From NCBI GenBank assembly GCA_049794535.1, contig JBARCX010000085.1, forward strand, positions 1 through 17,625: a stretch of DNA of 17,625 bases, read 5' to 3'. Positions 1 to 7,435 of this stretch are shown piece after piece. The translations under genes were made by a program, and so were the position numbers. The notes below the pieces were generated by a model, which was not told the origin of the DNA, made no database searches, and worked only from the letters and a program-made list of their open reading frames with translations. Position 1 is the stretch's first letter. Every line of letters begins with the position of its first letter. The DNA is from JBARCX01 sp049794535. GTDB taxonomy: Bacteria; Pseudomonadota; Gammaproteobacteria; Xanthomonadales; Rhodanobacteraceae.

Positions 1-1530
1 GCCCAGGGGCTGATCAACCGGAACCGGGAACGGACGCGCGGTGCTCATGATGAGCTGCCTGAGCTTGGCCGGTGTCGACACCGGCAACCCCGCTTGCTGC
101 TGGGCGCTCAGGATTAAGGCGACAGCACCGGCAACATGCGGTGTCGCTTGCGAGGTACCGGCCATCCCGCCGTAGACCGGGTTATCAGGCGTGGTTTCGC
201 CATCGTTGAGAGATGACCAGATAAAGCCGTCATTGGTGGGTGTGCCGGTGCTGCCATCGTTCGGATAGATACCGCCACCGGGTGCGGCGATGCTGACGGT
301 GGCGCCGTAGTTGGAATAGAAGGCGCGCTTACCGGTAATGCCGTTGGAACCAACCGCAATGACACCAGGGCAACTGGCCGGGCTGAAGAGCCCTGCATCG
401 GAGCCACTGTTGCCAGCCGCAACCACTACGGTTGTGCCACGTGAAAGCGCACTGGCAATGGCAGTACCCGTGACATCGCTCGCCAAGCAGACGCCGCCGC
501 CGCCCAGGCTCATATTGATGACTTGCGCAGGATGCTGGTTGTCCGGGACGCCATCGACATGACCACCGGACGCCCACACGATAGCGTCCGCAATATCCGA
601 GTTGTAACCGCCGCAATGTCCCAGTACACGAATGGGAAGTACCTTCGCGTTGTGGGCTACACCCGCCATGCCAACGCCATTGTCAGTCATTTCCCCGACG
701 GTGCCGGACACGTGCGTACCGTGCCAGCTACTGTCCTCTGGCGGATTTTGTGCGTCGGTGCATTCGCTTAACCAGGGTTCCGTGGTTGTCCAGTCACCCA
801 GGTCCCAGCCACCAGGAGTGCGATCATCGGTATCGCGGCCAGAGACGAAGCTGTCGCTGATGAAATCGTAACCGTCGTCAGCGAGCGAGGTATCCAAATC
901 AGGATGTTCGGTGATGCCGGTATCGAGCACGGCGACCGTGATGCCGGTGCCGTCGGCCAATGACCAAGCCTGTTCGATGTTCGCACCACCGGTCGGGTTG
1001 TTGTAGTCCCATTGATACTGAGCGTAGTACGGATCGTTCGGTGCGCCGGAAATCAGCTCGCTCGGTTTCATGGTGGTTGGGGCACGGAAATCGCGCACGG
1101 CGCGCATCATCACATCGGGCTCCACATGCAGCACCGCTGGATCAGTTGCGATTTGCTGCATGAGGGTAGTGGCTTCATTGGCGCTGAGTTTGCGCGAGGT
1201 GCGCACCAAATCGGCACCGACGGCCAATTTACGCTGATACGACACAGTGAGTGGTGCAATAGCGGCCCCCGTGGAGGAGCGTGTGGCGCGATCGAGGCCC
1301 ATGCGGCTTACGGCGGATTGCACGTTTTGCATAACGGCATTGCGATTGCTGCGTTCACTGCTGCCATCGCGGTAAGTGACGATGAATCGGTTGTAGCTTT
1401 GATTCGTCTGAGTAATGGCCGACACCTTCGTCGCGGGCAGCGTCGGTGCGTCAGCCGCATAGACGGCTGGAATGGCTAGAGCCAAAGCGGTTGTGATGGC
1501 TAGTGTGCAGAAAGAGTGGGTTGATTTCAT
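1..1530 (-). CDS. Secreted subtilisin-family (S8) serine protease, 3' end beyond the window
   Basis: This is a secreted endopeptidase of the subtilisin clan. The frame is open for 510 codons from the ATG at 1528-1530 to the left edge, so the C-terminus is missing. A signal peptide (KS in the n-region, then an Ala/Leu-rich core) probably ends at VYA-AD near residue 25. A propeptide resembling the I9 inhibitor (about 45-140) follows. All catalytic residues are visible: Asp203 in VAVLDTGI, His270 in HGTHVSGT, Ser460 in GTSQATPHV and the oxyanion Asn374 in AAGNSG. Gln replaces the usual Met after the catalytic Ser. Paired cysteines flanking the active site (WLSEC/GHCGGY and GGVC/ASCPG) resemble Xanthomonas extracellular proteases. 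The start is supported by AAGGAG six bases upstream (1537-1542). It lies downstream of the adhesin gene on the same strand. Whether a C-terminal P-domain, PPC domain or autotransporter barrel follows cannot be seen. Confidence 0.93.
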   Translation of the reverse strand, partial: MKSTHSFCTLAITTALALAIPAVYAADAPTLPATKVSAITQTNQSYNRFIVTYRDGSSERSNRNAVMQNVQSAVSRMGLDRATRSSTGAAIAPLTVSYQRKLAVGADLVRTSRKLSANEATTLMQQIATDPAVLHVEPDVMMRAVRDFRAPTTMKPSELISGAPNDPYYAQYQWDYNNPTGGANIEQAWSLADGTGITVAVLDTGITEHPDLDTSLADDGYDFISDSFVSGRDTDDRTPGGWDLGDWTTTEPWLSECTDAQNPPEDSSWHGTHVSGTVGEMTDNGVGMAGVAHNAKVLPIRVLGHCGGYNSDIADAIVWASGGHVDGVPDNQHPAQVINMSLGGGGVCLASDVTGTAIASALSRGTTVVVAAGNSGSDAGLFSPASCPGVIAVGSNGITGKRAFYSNYGATVSIAAPGGGIYPNDGSTGTPTNDGFIWSSLNDGETTPDNPVYGGMAGTSQATPHVAGAVALILSAQQQAGLPVSTPAKLRQLIMSTARPFPVPVDQPLG

Positions 1531-1536
1531 GTAGTG

Positions 1537-1599
1537 CTCCTTGAGCGTAAGAGTGCCGGGCTTTCCGAGCCCGGACACAAGGTCGTGCGAGGCACGACC
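1537..1599 (-). promoter_or_regulatory. Leader of the S8 protease gene: Shine-Dalgarno site and two inverted repeats
   Basis: On the minus strand a strong AAGGAG (1537-1542) sits six bases before the protease ATG. Just upstream is an inverted repeat with 6-bp arms CCGGGC/GCCCGG (1556-1561 and 1569-1574, 7-base loop). A second has 8-bp arms GGTCGTGC/GCACGACC (1581-1588 and 1592-1599, 3-base loop). Both would form stem-loops in an mRNA read through from the adhesin or started inside the gap. They could affect mRNA stability or translation, or be operators. I see no convincing -35/-10 pair here. The Shine-Dalgarno call is firm; the role of the stems is a guess. Confidence 0.5.
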
Positions 1600-1645
1600 A
1601 TTTGTTTGTTGCCTTGCTGGACTGGATGTGGTGCTGGAGGGGATA

Positions 1646-1675
1646 CCGCCCCTTTCGCTTAGGCGAAAGGGGCGG
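1646..1675 (-). terminator. Perfect 13-bp hairpin after the adhesin gene, probable terminator
   Basis: The arms CCGCCCCTTTCGC (1646-1658) and GCGAAAGGGGCGG (1663-1675) are perfectly complementary around a 4-base loop. The hairpin begins 7 bases past the adhesin stop codon (TGA at 1683-1685 on the minus strand). No clear U-run follows on either strand, so it is not a textbook intrinsic terminator. It could instead be a 3' stabilising stem. Position and strength favour ending or attenuating transcription between adhesin and protease. Confidence 0.55.
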
Positions 1676-1682
1676 TGTTACA

Positions 1683-4600
1683 TCACCAGCCGAAGCTCAC
1701 GCCTACCGTGCCGGTGGATTCACCGCCACCAGCAATCGCTGCGCCCACCAGGATGCTGCCGTTGCCCGGGATACGCTTGGCGTAGCCCACCGACAATGCC
1801 CCTTGGCCGTGGTAGCCACCGACTGCAGCGCTGACTCGATTGTCAGTGCCTGGTGCTGCTGCGATCGCACCTGCCATACCGGACATGGCCGAACCCATCG
1901 CACCCACGCGATCCAGTCGCGTGTTCACGTTCTGGAAGCGCGTGTTGACGTCGGACTTGAACCCATCAAAGTCCGAGTTGCTTACCAGGCCGGCCATCTT
2001 CGAGTCGGTGTACGACTTGGCATCGGTCAGCGTTTGCGCATCACCGTTATCGGCATACGTCTGAGCCGCAGCCACAGCTTCCTGCACCTGACCGACATTG
2101 GCGGCATCGGTCGTGGCTACACCTGCAGCAACGTTGGAAATGACTGCGGGTGCGTCAGTTGCGGCCGGAGCGGCGGCTACGGGAGTAGCTGCTGCGATGG
2201 CTGGAGCGTCGGCACTGGCTACCGGTTGTGCTGCCGGCTTGTGCTTTTCGCGAGTAGCGACTGACGATGTTTCCGTGCCATTTTCCAGGCCACTCACGCG
2301 ATAGCCCAGCGAATCCAGTGCTCCATCGACGGCGCTGAAAGCATCGCCGACGTTGTAGTACTGGCCACCCTGGATGCCATAGGTCGGACCGGTGAAACCG
2401 CCAGCCGTCATCATCGCGCCGCCACCCAGCGATTGCGCCATCTGGTCACCGAAGTTGAACAACTGACCACCGTTGATGGCGTCGGTGCTGCTGGCACTGA
2501 GGGTGCCGCTGGCAACGTTGGAGATCACCGTGCCGTTCTGGCCTTGCAGCGTGAGTGATGACTTGCTGGCATCGTCATACTTCACCGCACCTGCCAGATC
2601 GCCACCGATGTCGCTGATGGCGTTGTTCATCTGCTTCACGTTGACGGCATCGGTGTCTGCGGTACCGGCGGCCACGTTGACGATCTGCCGCTCTTTGCCT
2701 GCACTGCCAACGGAAACGCTATTAGTGCGGTTGGCTACAGACCCCGTGCCTAAGGCCACCGAATTCGCTGCGGTGGCAGACGAGTTCGTGCCAAGAGCCA
2801 TGGAGTTCGAAGCACTGGCGTTGGCGAACATGCCAAGAGCAACCGTGTCGTCGTTGGTCGCTTGTGCATGGAAGCCAATAGCGGTAGCGCTGAAGTTATA
2901 TGGTGATTGGGTGGCACTTGTTTTTGTATGCGCCACAGCCCCCTCACCGATAGCGGTTGAGCCATTGCCTATAGCCGTGGAGTTCGCACCTAACGCAGTA
3001 GTACCGTAGCTGCTGGCAAAGGCGTTGTGACCCAATGCCACGGCGTTTTCGAAGCCAGCGGCCGTGCTAGCCGACGCACCTATTGCGACGGAGTAAGTAC
3101 CTCCCGCCGAAGCATCATCGGTGCCATCGTTCCTGCCGCCGGCTTTGAAGTAGCGTGAGGCTGTTCCGACGCTATCGCTCACCGCATCGAGCTGCGACTT
3201 GTTCACGGCATCGGTTGCCTCGGTACCTGCTGCCACGTTGGTGATTTGACGAGTTTGTGCGGCATACGTGTTGCCGTAGCTATCAGTCCATGGTGCTGCC
3301 GCACCCACGGAAACACTATTGGCACGATCGGCGAGCGAACCGTGACCCAATGCCACCGAATTGGTTGCTGTTGCGCTGGCATTGGAACCGACCACGGTGC
3401 TGTCGACGGCTTGTGCCCACGCGTTGGCACCAAAGGCGCTGGAGTTGTCGGCCATGGCGTAGCTGTTGTAGCCAGCTGCGGTGCTCGCTTTGCCGGCGGC
3501 CAGGCTCTCAGAGCCAAGTGCGGTGGTGTAGTCCGACGACCCGGCTGCATTGGCACCGAATGCGGAGCTGTTTGCACCGGAGGCGGAGGATTCCGCACCA
3601 ACAGCCGAGCTTGACGATCCACTCGCATTGCTGAGAGCACCCACTGCGGTTGCGAAATCAGCACCAGCGTATGAGCTAGCGCCTAATGCACTGGCCTCCC
3701 AGCCCTCTGCTCCTGCAAGGGAGCCGAAGGCAGAGCTTTGCCAGCCGCTTGCCGTACTTAGGGCGCCGACAGCGGTTGCGAATGGATTGTTCGCCAAACT
3801 CAATGCGCCAATAGCTGTGGCATTGAAGCCGTTGGAACTGCTCCCCGCTCCAAGTGCAATACCGCTGCTTCCGTTGCTTACGGCGTTATTGCCAAGCGCA
3901 ACGCTGCCACTTCCATTGGCTTCGCTTGCTGAACCCAATGCAACGCTCTTAGAGCCGGCGGCGATGCTCTGGACACCAATGGCAATCGCGGCGTTTTGCG
4001 TACTCAGTGCGCTGTGGCCGATGGCAATCGCATCGGTCCCATCGCTCAGAGCAAAATTGCCCAACGAAACAGCATAGTCACCGTTTGCAATTGCGTACGG
4101 GCCAACGGCTGTACTCCAAGCATTGTTTGCTGTGCTGGATGTGCCGATAGCTGTGCTTTGATCGCCAGTTGCTTGCGACTGACTGCCGACAGCGGTGCTT
4201 TTTTCACCCTTCGCAATAGCCAGATAGCCATTGGCAACGCTGTTATTGCCCAAGGCGTTTGCACTATTACCAAAAGCTGCCGCATTTGCTCCTGAAGCAA
4301 CGCTGTAGGGGCCCGCAGCAGTGGAGCCAGCGCCGGATGCGTCCGCGTCGTCGGTGCCATCCTGCTTGCCGTTCGCCTTGAAGTAATGTTGGGCCATGCC
4401 GATGTCACCGGTGGCAGCATCCAACTGCGCTTTATTGACGGCATCGGTGGCCTGCGTACCTGCGGCCACATTGGCGATCTGGCGTTCATTGCCGGCGCTG
4501 CCCACTGACACCGAATGATCGCGGTTGGCGACCGAGAATTTACCGATAGCAATGGCGTCATTAGCCGTTGCTATGGCCCCTGCACCAAGAGCGACATTGC

Positions 4601-5780
4601 CGGCTTGTAGCGCTTGGGCACCAGCGCCGACAGCGGTTGCGCCGGGGCCGGACGCGACGGCGTTCTGGATTACGGAGTTATCCGCCGTGGACCAGGCGCT
4701 CTTACCGAGAGCCATCGCGTTCTCGCCATTGGCAAACGAAAATGCACCCAATGCAATAGAGTTTTTCCCGGTGGCGTAGGTTTCGTCGCTGCCGATGGCC
4801 AAGGCATATTCACCGGTTGCGTTGGCGCCTGGGCCAATGCCCACGGAGCGCAGTCCGCTCGAAATGGTACCCATGCCCACCGCGAGCGAGCCATAGTTAG
4901 AAGCTACGCTGGAGGTGCCGATGGCCGTGGCGAAGTCGCCAGTTGCAAAGGCGCTGTTGCCGAAGGCTGCACCGTTTGTGGAAGTTGCAAAAGCGGAATT
5001 GCCCACAGCAACGCTGTATTGCGCACTGGCTCTGCTGTTGTTACCGATCGCGATGGAATAGCGATCTGAAGACTCGGCCGCATTGCCGATGGCCACGGAC
5101 TGAAGGCCGGTTGCACTGCTATCTTTGCCGATAGCAGTTGCACCTGTTGCGCCAGCGTAGGCAGAGCTGCCCACTGCAATCGCGTAGTCACCGTCGGCGA
5201 TTGCGTCATCGAACAAACCGATGCCTTGATCACCGTTGGCCTTGAAGTATTTCGTCGCGGCCACTCCGCTTTGCGCCACCTGGTCCAGCTGCGATTTGTT
5301 CACGGCATCGGTGGCTTCCGTGCCATCGGCGACACCTGCGATCTGGCGTGTTGCACCGGTGAACTCATTACCGACGGCGATGACGTTGTTGCGCGTGGTG
5401 AGCGAGTTGCTTCCCAGTGCTACGGAATTGTTCCCCGCCACGGCAGAGCCAGCACCAAGCGCCATGCTGTTATCGGATTGGGCGCTCGCTCCTGCACCTA
5501 GCGCAATGCTATTGCGGGAGTTGGCGTTGGCGCTTTGCTCGGAGTTCTTTTCGTTGAATCCGCCAATGGCAATTGCACCATCGGCCTGGGCAACGCTTCC
5601 CGCGCCGACGGCGATGCCATTGCTACCTCTTACCGTAGCTTCGGCACCCAGGGCGACACCATTTTTGGCTGCGCTATCTACATAGGCGTGTCCACCCATC
5701 GAAAGGCTGTTGTCCGAAAGAGCCTGGCTGTCGTAGCCAACGGCTGTCGATGTATTGCCCGATGCTTGTGCGAGATAGGG
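1683..5780 (-). CDS. YadA-type trimeric autotransporter adhesin, 5' end missing
   Basis: This is a type Vc secreted surface adhesin, expected to trimerise through the outer membrane and project a head and stalk for attachment or autoaggregation. About 1,360 codons survive. From the N-terminal side there is a long run of 14-residue YadA-like head repeats (pattern xAxGxxSxAxGxxS). These are interrupted by neck segments of the form RQI-x-NVAAGT-x-ATDAVN near 5276-5348, 4410-4484, 3183-3251 and 2618-2690. The first three necks are followed by YFKANG- or YFKAGG-type spacers. Then come a stalk with an Ala/Pro-rich linker (about 2120-2265), a coiled-coil segment (TRFQNVNTRLDRVG) and a YadA anchor ending in SFGW. 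The first ATG in frame (5697-5699) lies inside a head repeat and has no ribosome-binding site. The repeat frame continues past it (QASGNTSTAVGYDSQALSDN) to about 5780, then turns into unrelated sequence and a stop at 5814-5816. No ESPR or signal peptide is present, so as it stands it could not be exported. Family call certain; intactness doubtful. Confidence 0.92.
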   Translation of the reverse strand, partial: PYLAQASGNTSTAVGYDSQALSDNSLSMGGHAYVDSAAKNGVALGAEATVRGSNGIAVGAGSVAQADGAIAIGGFNEKNSEQSANANSRNSIALGAGASAQSDNSMALGAGSAVAGNNSVALGSNSLTTRNNVIAVGNEFTGATRQIAGVADGTEATDAVNKSQLDQVAQSGVAATKYFKANGDQGIGLFDDAIADGDYAIAVGSSAYAGATGATAIGKDSSATGLQSVAIGNAAESSDRYSIAIGNNSRASAQYSVAVGNSAFATSTNGAAFGNSAFATGDFATAIGTSSVASNYGSLAVGMGTISSGLRSVGIGPGANATGEYALAIGSDETYATGKNSIALGAFSFANGENAMALGKSAWSTADNSVIQNAVASGPGATAVGAGAQALQAGNVALGAGAIATANDAIAIGKFSVANRDHSVSVGSAGNERQIANVAAGTQATDAVNKAQLDAATGDIGMAQHYFKANGKQDGTDDADASGAGSTAAGPYSVASGANAAAFGNSANALGNNSVANGYLAIAKGEKSTAVGSQSQATGDQSTAIGTSSTANNAWSTAVGPYAIANGDYAVSLGNFALSDGTDAIAIGHSALSTQNAAIAIGVQSIAAGSKSVALGSASEANGSGSVALGNNAVSNGSSGIALGAGSSSNGFNATAIGALSLANNPFATAVGALSTASGWQSSAFGSLAGAEGWEASALGASSYAGADFATAVGALSNASGSSSSAVGAESSASGANSSAFGANAAGSSDYTTALGSESLAAGKASTAAGYNSYAMADNSSAFGANAWAQAVDSTVVGSNASATATNSVALGHGSLADRANSVSVGAAAPWTDSYGNTYAAQTRQITNVAAGTEATDAVNKSQLDAVSDSVGTASRYFKAGGRNDGTDDASAGGTYSVAIGASASTAAGFENAVALGHNAFASSYGTTALGANSTAIGNGSTAIGEGAVAHTKTSATQSPYNFSATAIGFHAQATNDDTVALGMFANASASNSMALGTNSSATAANSVALGTGSVANRTNSVSVGSAGKERQIVNVAAGTADTDAVNVKQMNNAISDIGGDLAGAVKYDDASKSSLTLQGQNGTVISNVASGTLSASSTDAINGGQLFNFGDQMAQSLGGGAMMTAGGFTGPTYGIQGGQYYNVGDAFSAVDGALDSLGYRVSGLENGTETSSVATREKHKPAAQPVASADAPAIAAATPVAAAPAATDAPAVISNVAAGVATTDAANVGQVQEAVAAAQTYADNGDAQTLTDAKSYTDSKMAGLVSNSDFDGFKSDVNTRFQNVNTRLDRVGAMGSAMSGMAGAIAAAPGTDNRVSAAVGGYHGQGALSVGYAKRIPGNGSILVGAAIAGGGESTGTVGVSFGW
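2700..5775 (-). repeat. Degenerate 42-bp tandem repeats coding for YadA-like head modules
   Basis: The adhesin head is built from about sixty imperfect copies of a 14-codon unit, each carrying an AxG step and an Asn/Ser-rich turn as in the left-handed beta-roll of YadA heads. Copies diverge at the DNA level but share short strings, and the neck units between head blocks are better conserved. Such arrays expand and contract by recombination and are hard to assemble from short reads. That matters for the junction at their upstream end. Confidence 0.8.
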
Positions 5781-5816
5781 ATGCGTACGCTTTGATGCAT
5801 GCGGGCAAGCCGATCA
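5770..5816. other. Junction where two divergent genes both lose their 5' ends
   Basis: Reading leftward on the minus strand, the adhesin repeat frame is recognisable up to about 5780. Before that codon the frame gives ACPHASKRTH-like residues that match no head repeat, and meets a stop at 5814-5816. Reading rightward, the kinase frame is open from 5750 through the junction, but its first residues are antisense of the adhesin repeat. Nothing is left for either promoter, the adhesin signal peptide or a kinase sensor. No insertion-sequence ends or target duplications are visible. The break can only be placed to about 10 bases. Confidence 0.7.
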
Positions 5817-6679
5817 CCATGGCATTCGATCATGCTCTTTCCATTGTCCTGCGGTATGGCGTGCTTGTTGCGATTATCGATCGTTGCGTTCATGCCTTGA
5901 ACGAAAGCTTGAATGAATCGGACACCCGTGGTCTGCAGTTGCAGCGAGAAACGGTGGCGCGTGAGCGCACACAGGCGCAGTTGCTGCATGCTCAGAAGCT
6001 GGAGACGGTGGGGCGTGTCGCGAGTGGCCTGGCGCACGATTTCGATAATTTCATCGGCGTCATTCTTGGTTTCTCGACACGCCGTGAACGTCTTGCCGAT
6101 TCGGGGGCGCATGCACTAGTCGATGCGTTGGAAGGTGTCGAGTTGGCGGCGCGTCGAGCCTCTGCCATCAGCCGCAAGTTGCTTGATTTCAGTCGCTACG
6201 ATGTTATTGCGCCGAAGACATTTGATGTGGTCCAGGCTTTGCGTGAGTTAAAGCCCATGCTTCGTCAATTGCTTGGGCCCATGACACGATTGCGGATGCG
6301 TATCGAGCCGGATACGTGTCTTGCAGTACGCATGGATCACGGTCAGTTTGAAATGATGGTGCTCAACATTGCAGCGAACGCACGTGATGCGATGCCTGTT
6401 AAAGGCATCTTCGATATGACATTGCGTTCGGACAATGCGGGGCACTACGCGCTGCTCGTGTTGAGTGACAACGGCAGTGGCATGGATGAGCATGTGAGTG
6501 CGCACATCTTCGAGCCGTTCTACACCACCAAGCTGCCGGGTAACGGCACCGGTCTTGGCCTAGGTGTGGTGCGTGATTTGGTGGAGGAGGTGGGCGGCAT
6601 GATCACTGTGCAAAGCACGCCGGGAAATGGCGCGTCGTTTACGATCCAGCTGCCCTTGGTTGATATGCCCCTAGTTTGA
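5783..6679 (+). CDS. Sensor histidine kinase, N-terminal sensor part missing
   Basis: This is the kinase half of a two-component system: it autophosphorylates a histidine with ATP and passes the phosphate to a response regulator. A short hydrophobic stretch (ALSIVLRYGVLVAII) comes first, then a helix that probably leads into the dimerisation domain. The H-box GLAHDFDN has its His codon at 6035-6037. The usual HDFNN is HDFDN here, while the Asn four after His is kept. The ATPase domain is complete: N-box NIAANARDAM (6365-6394), G1 DNGSGM (from 6467), F-box FEPFYTTK (from 6509) and G2 GNGTGLGLG (6541-6566). The stop is TGA at 6677-6679. ATGs at 5750, 5762, 5795 and 5819 all lack a good Shine-Dalgarno site; 5819 is the first one well inside kinase sequence. 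The start shown is simply the first in-frame codon after the junction. Most relatives carry a sensor region here. It converges on a response regulator with 18 bases between stops. Confidence 0.85.
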   Translation, partial: AYALMHAGKPITMAFDHALSIVLRYGVLVAIIDRCVHALNESLNESDTRGLQLQRETVARERTQAQLLHAQKLETVGRVASGLAHDFDNFIGVILGFSTRRERLADSGAHALVDALEGVELAARRASAISRKLLDFSRYDVIAPKTFDVVQALRELKPMLRQLLGPMTRLRMRIEPDTCLAVRMDHGQFEMMVLNIAANARDAMPVKGIFDMTLRSDNAGHYALLVLSDNGSGMDEHVSAHIFEPFYTTKLPGNGTGLGLGVVRDLVEEVGGMITVQSTPGNGASFTIQLPLVDMPLV

Positions 6680-6697
6680 TAGATAGCCGAGGTAGGT

Positions 6698-7435
6698 TCA
6701 GTTCTCTTCGGCTTCGCTAATAAAGGCGTATCCGCTGCCACGGATGGTCATCAGTGGCAACGGCGTTCCGGTCTGCTCCGTAGATTTCCGACGCAGCCGA
6801 TAAACCAGCATTTCCAGCCGGTGCGGATCGAACTCGTAGACGTTTTGAGACAGTGTGGCGATAAGGTCTTCGCGTGGAACAGGGCGACCCTCCGCAGCAA
6901 ACAATTGCCGAAGTACGCATCGCTCGGGTACGGACAAAGCAATCACGGCGCCTTGCGGCGATATCAAGCACCAGTCATCTGTATCCAGGCGCCAACTGTC
7001 ACTCGTTTCATCCGCTGTTGCGGGTTGTTGCGGGTCATCGCGTACGGATGCCTGCAGCCGTCGTGACAGGCTGTGCAGATGGGCCGCCAGCACCTCGACA
7101 TCGATGGGCTTGGAAAGAAACGCATCGGCGCCGCCAGTCATGGCGTACACGTGATCGGATCGCCGCCGGCTTCCGGTAAGCATGATGATGCCGATCGATG
7201 AGAGCTTGCGCAGATGACGCGCTACGGTGAGCCCATCCTCATCGGGTAGGCCGATATCCAGTACGGCGACGTCAAAATGTTCAGACAGCATGCGTCGATA
7301 GAGTTCGGCTGCGCTACGGGCTCCGGTTACGGTGAAGCCAAAATCAATCAACCCTGGAATCAGGATGCGTTCGCGCAGAATATCGTCATCCTCAACCACG
7401 ACGACGCGTACTGTGCGTGAAGGTGGCACGTTCAT
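6698..7435 (-). CDS. OmpR/PhoB-family response regulator
   Basis: This is a DNA-binding transcription factor controlled by phosphorylation. With the chosen start it has 245 residues, typical for the family. The receiver domain (about 8-122) has the acidic pocket EDDD (15-18), phospho-acceptor Asp60 in AVLDIGLPDEDG, the switch residue in IIMLTG and Lys in LSKPID. After a linker, the winged-helix domain (about 145-240) shows LSVPERCVLRQLF, then LEMLVYRLRRK as recognition helix and the closing TIRGSGYAFI hairpin. The start at 7433-7435 (MNVPPSRT) places the receiver at the usual distance; in-frame ATGs at 7453 and 7489 also exist and none has a strong Shine-Dalgarno site. It is convergent with the kinase, so the two are not co-transcribed, but adjacency makes them the natural candidate pair. 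Targets are unknown; the adhesin or the neighbouring genes are possibilities only. Confidence 0.9.
   Translation of the reverse strand: MNVPPSRTVRVVVVEDDDILRERILIPGLIDFGFTVTGARSAAELYRRMLSEHFDVAVLDIGLPDEDGLTVARHLRKLSSIGIIMLTGSRRRSDHVYAMTGGADAFLSKPIDVEVLAAHLHSLSRRLQASVRDDPQQPATADETSDSWRLDTDDWCLISPQGAVIALSVPERCVLRQLFAAEGRPVPREDLIATLSQNVYEFDPHRLEMLVYRLRRKSTEQTGTPLPLMTIRGSGYAFISEAEEN

Noticed and set aside
2473..4077. Several 120-178-codon plus-strand frames opposite the adhesin (e.g. 2473-3009 and 3550-4077)
   Set aside because: They are antisense translations of the repeated head codons, which explains their periodic Ala/Pro/Val pattern. No start signals or family motifs.
5697..5699. ATG at 5699 as the true start of the adhesin
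   Set aside because: It lies within a head repeat, has no Shine-Dalgarno site or signal peptide after it, and the repeat frame continues about 27 codons further upstream.
6685..6713. Inverted repeat AGCCGA/TCGGCT between the kinase and regulator as a bidirectional terminator
   Set aside because: Six-base arms with a 17-base loop and no T-tract; too weak to call.
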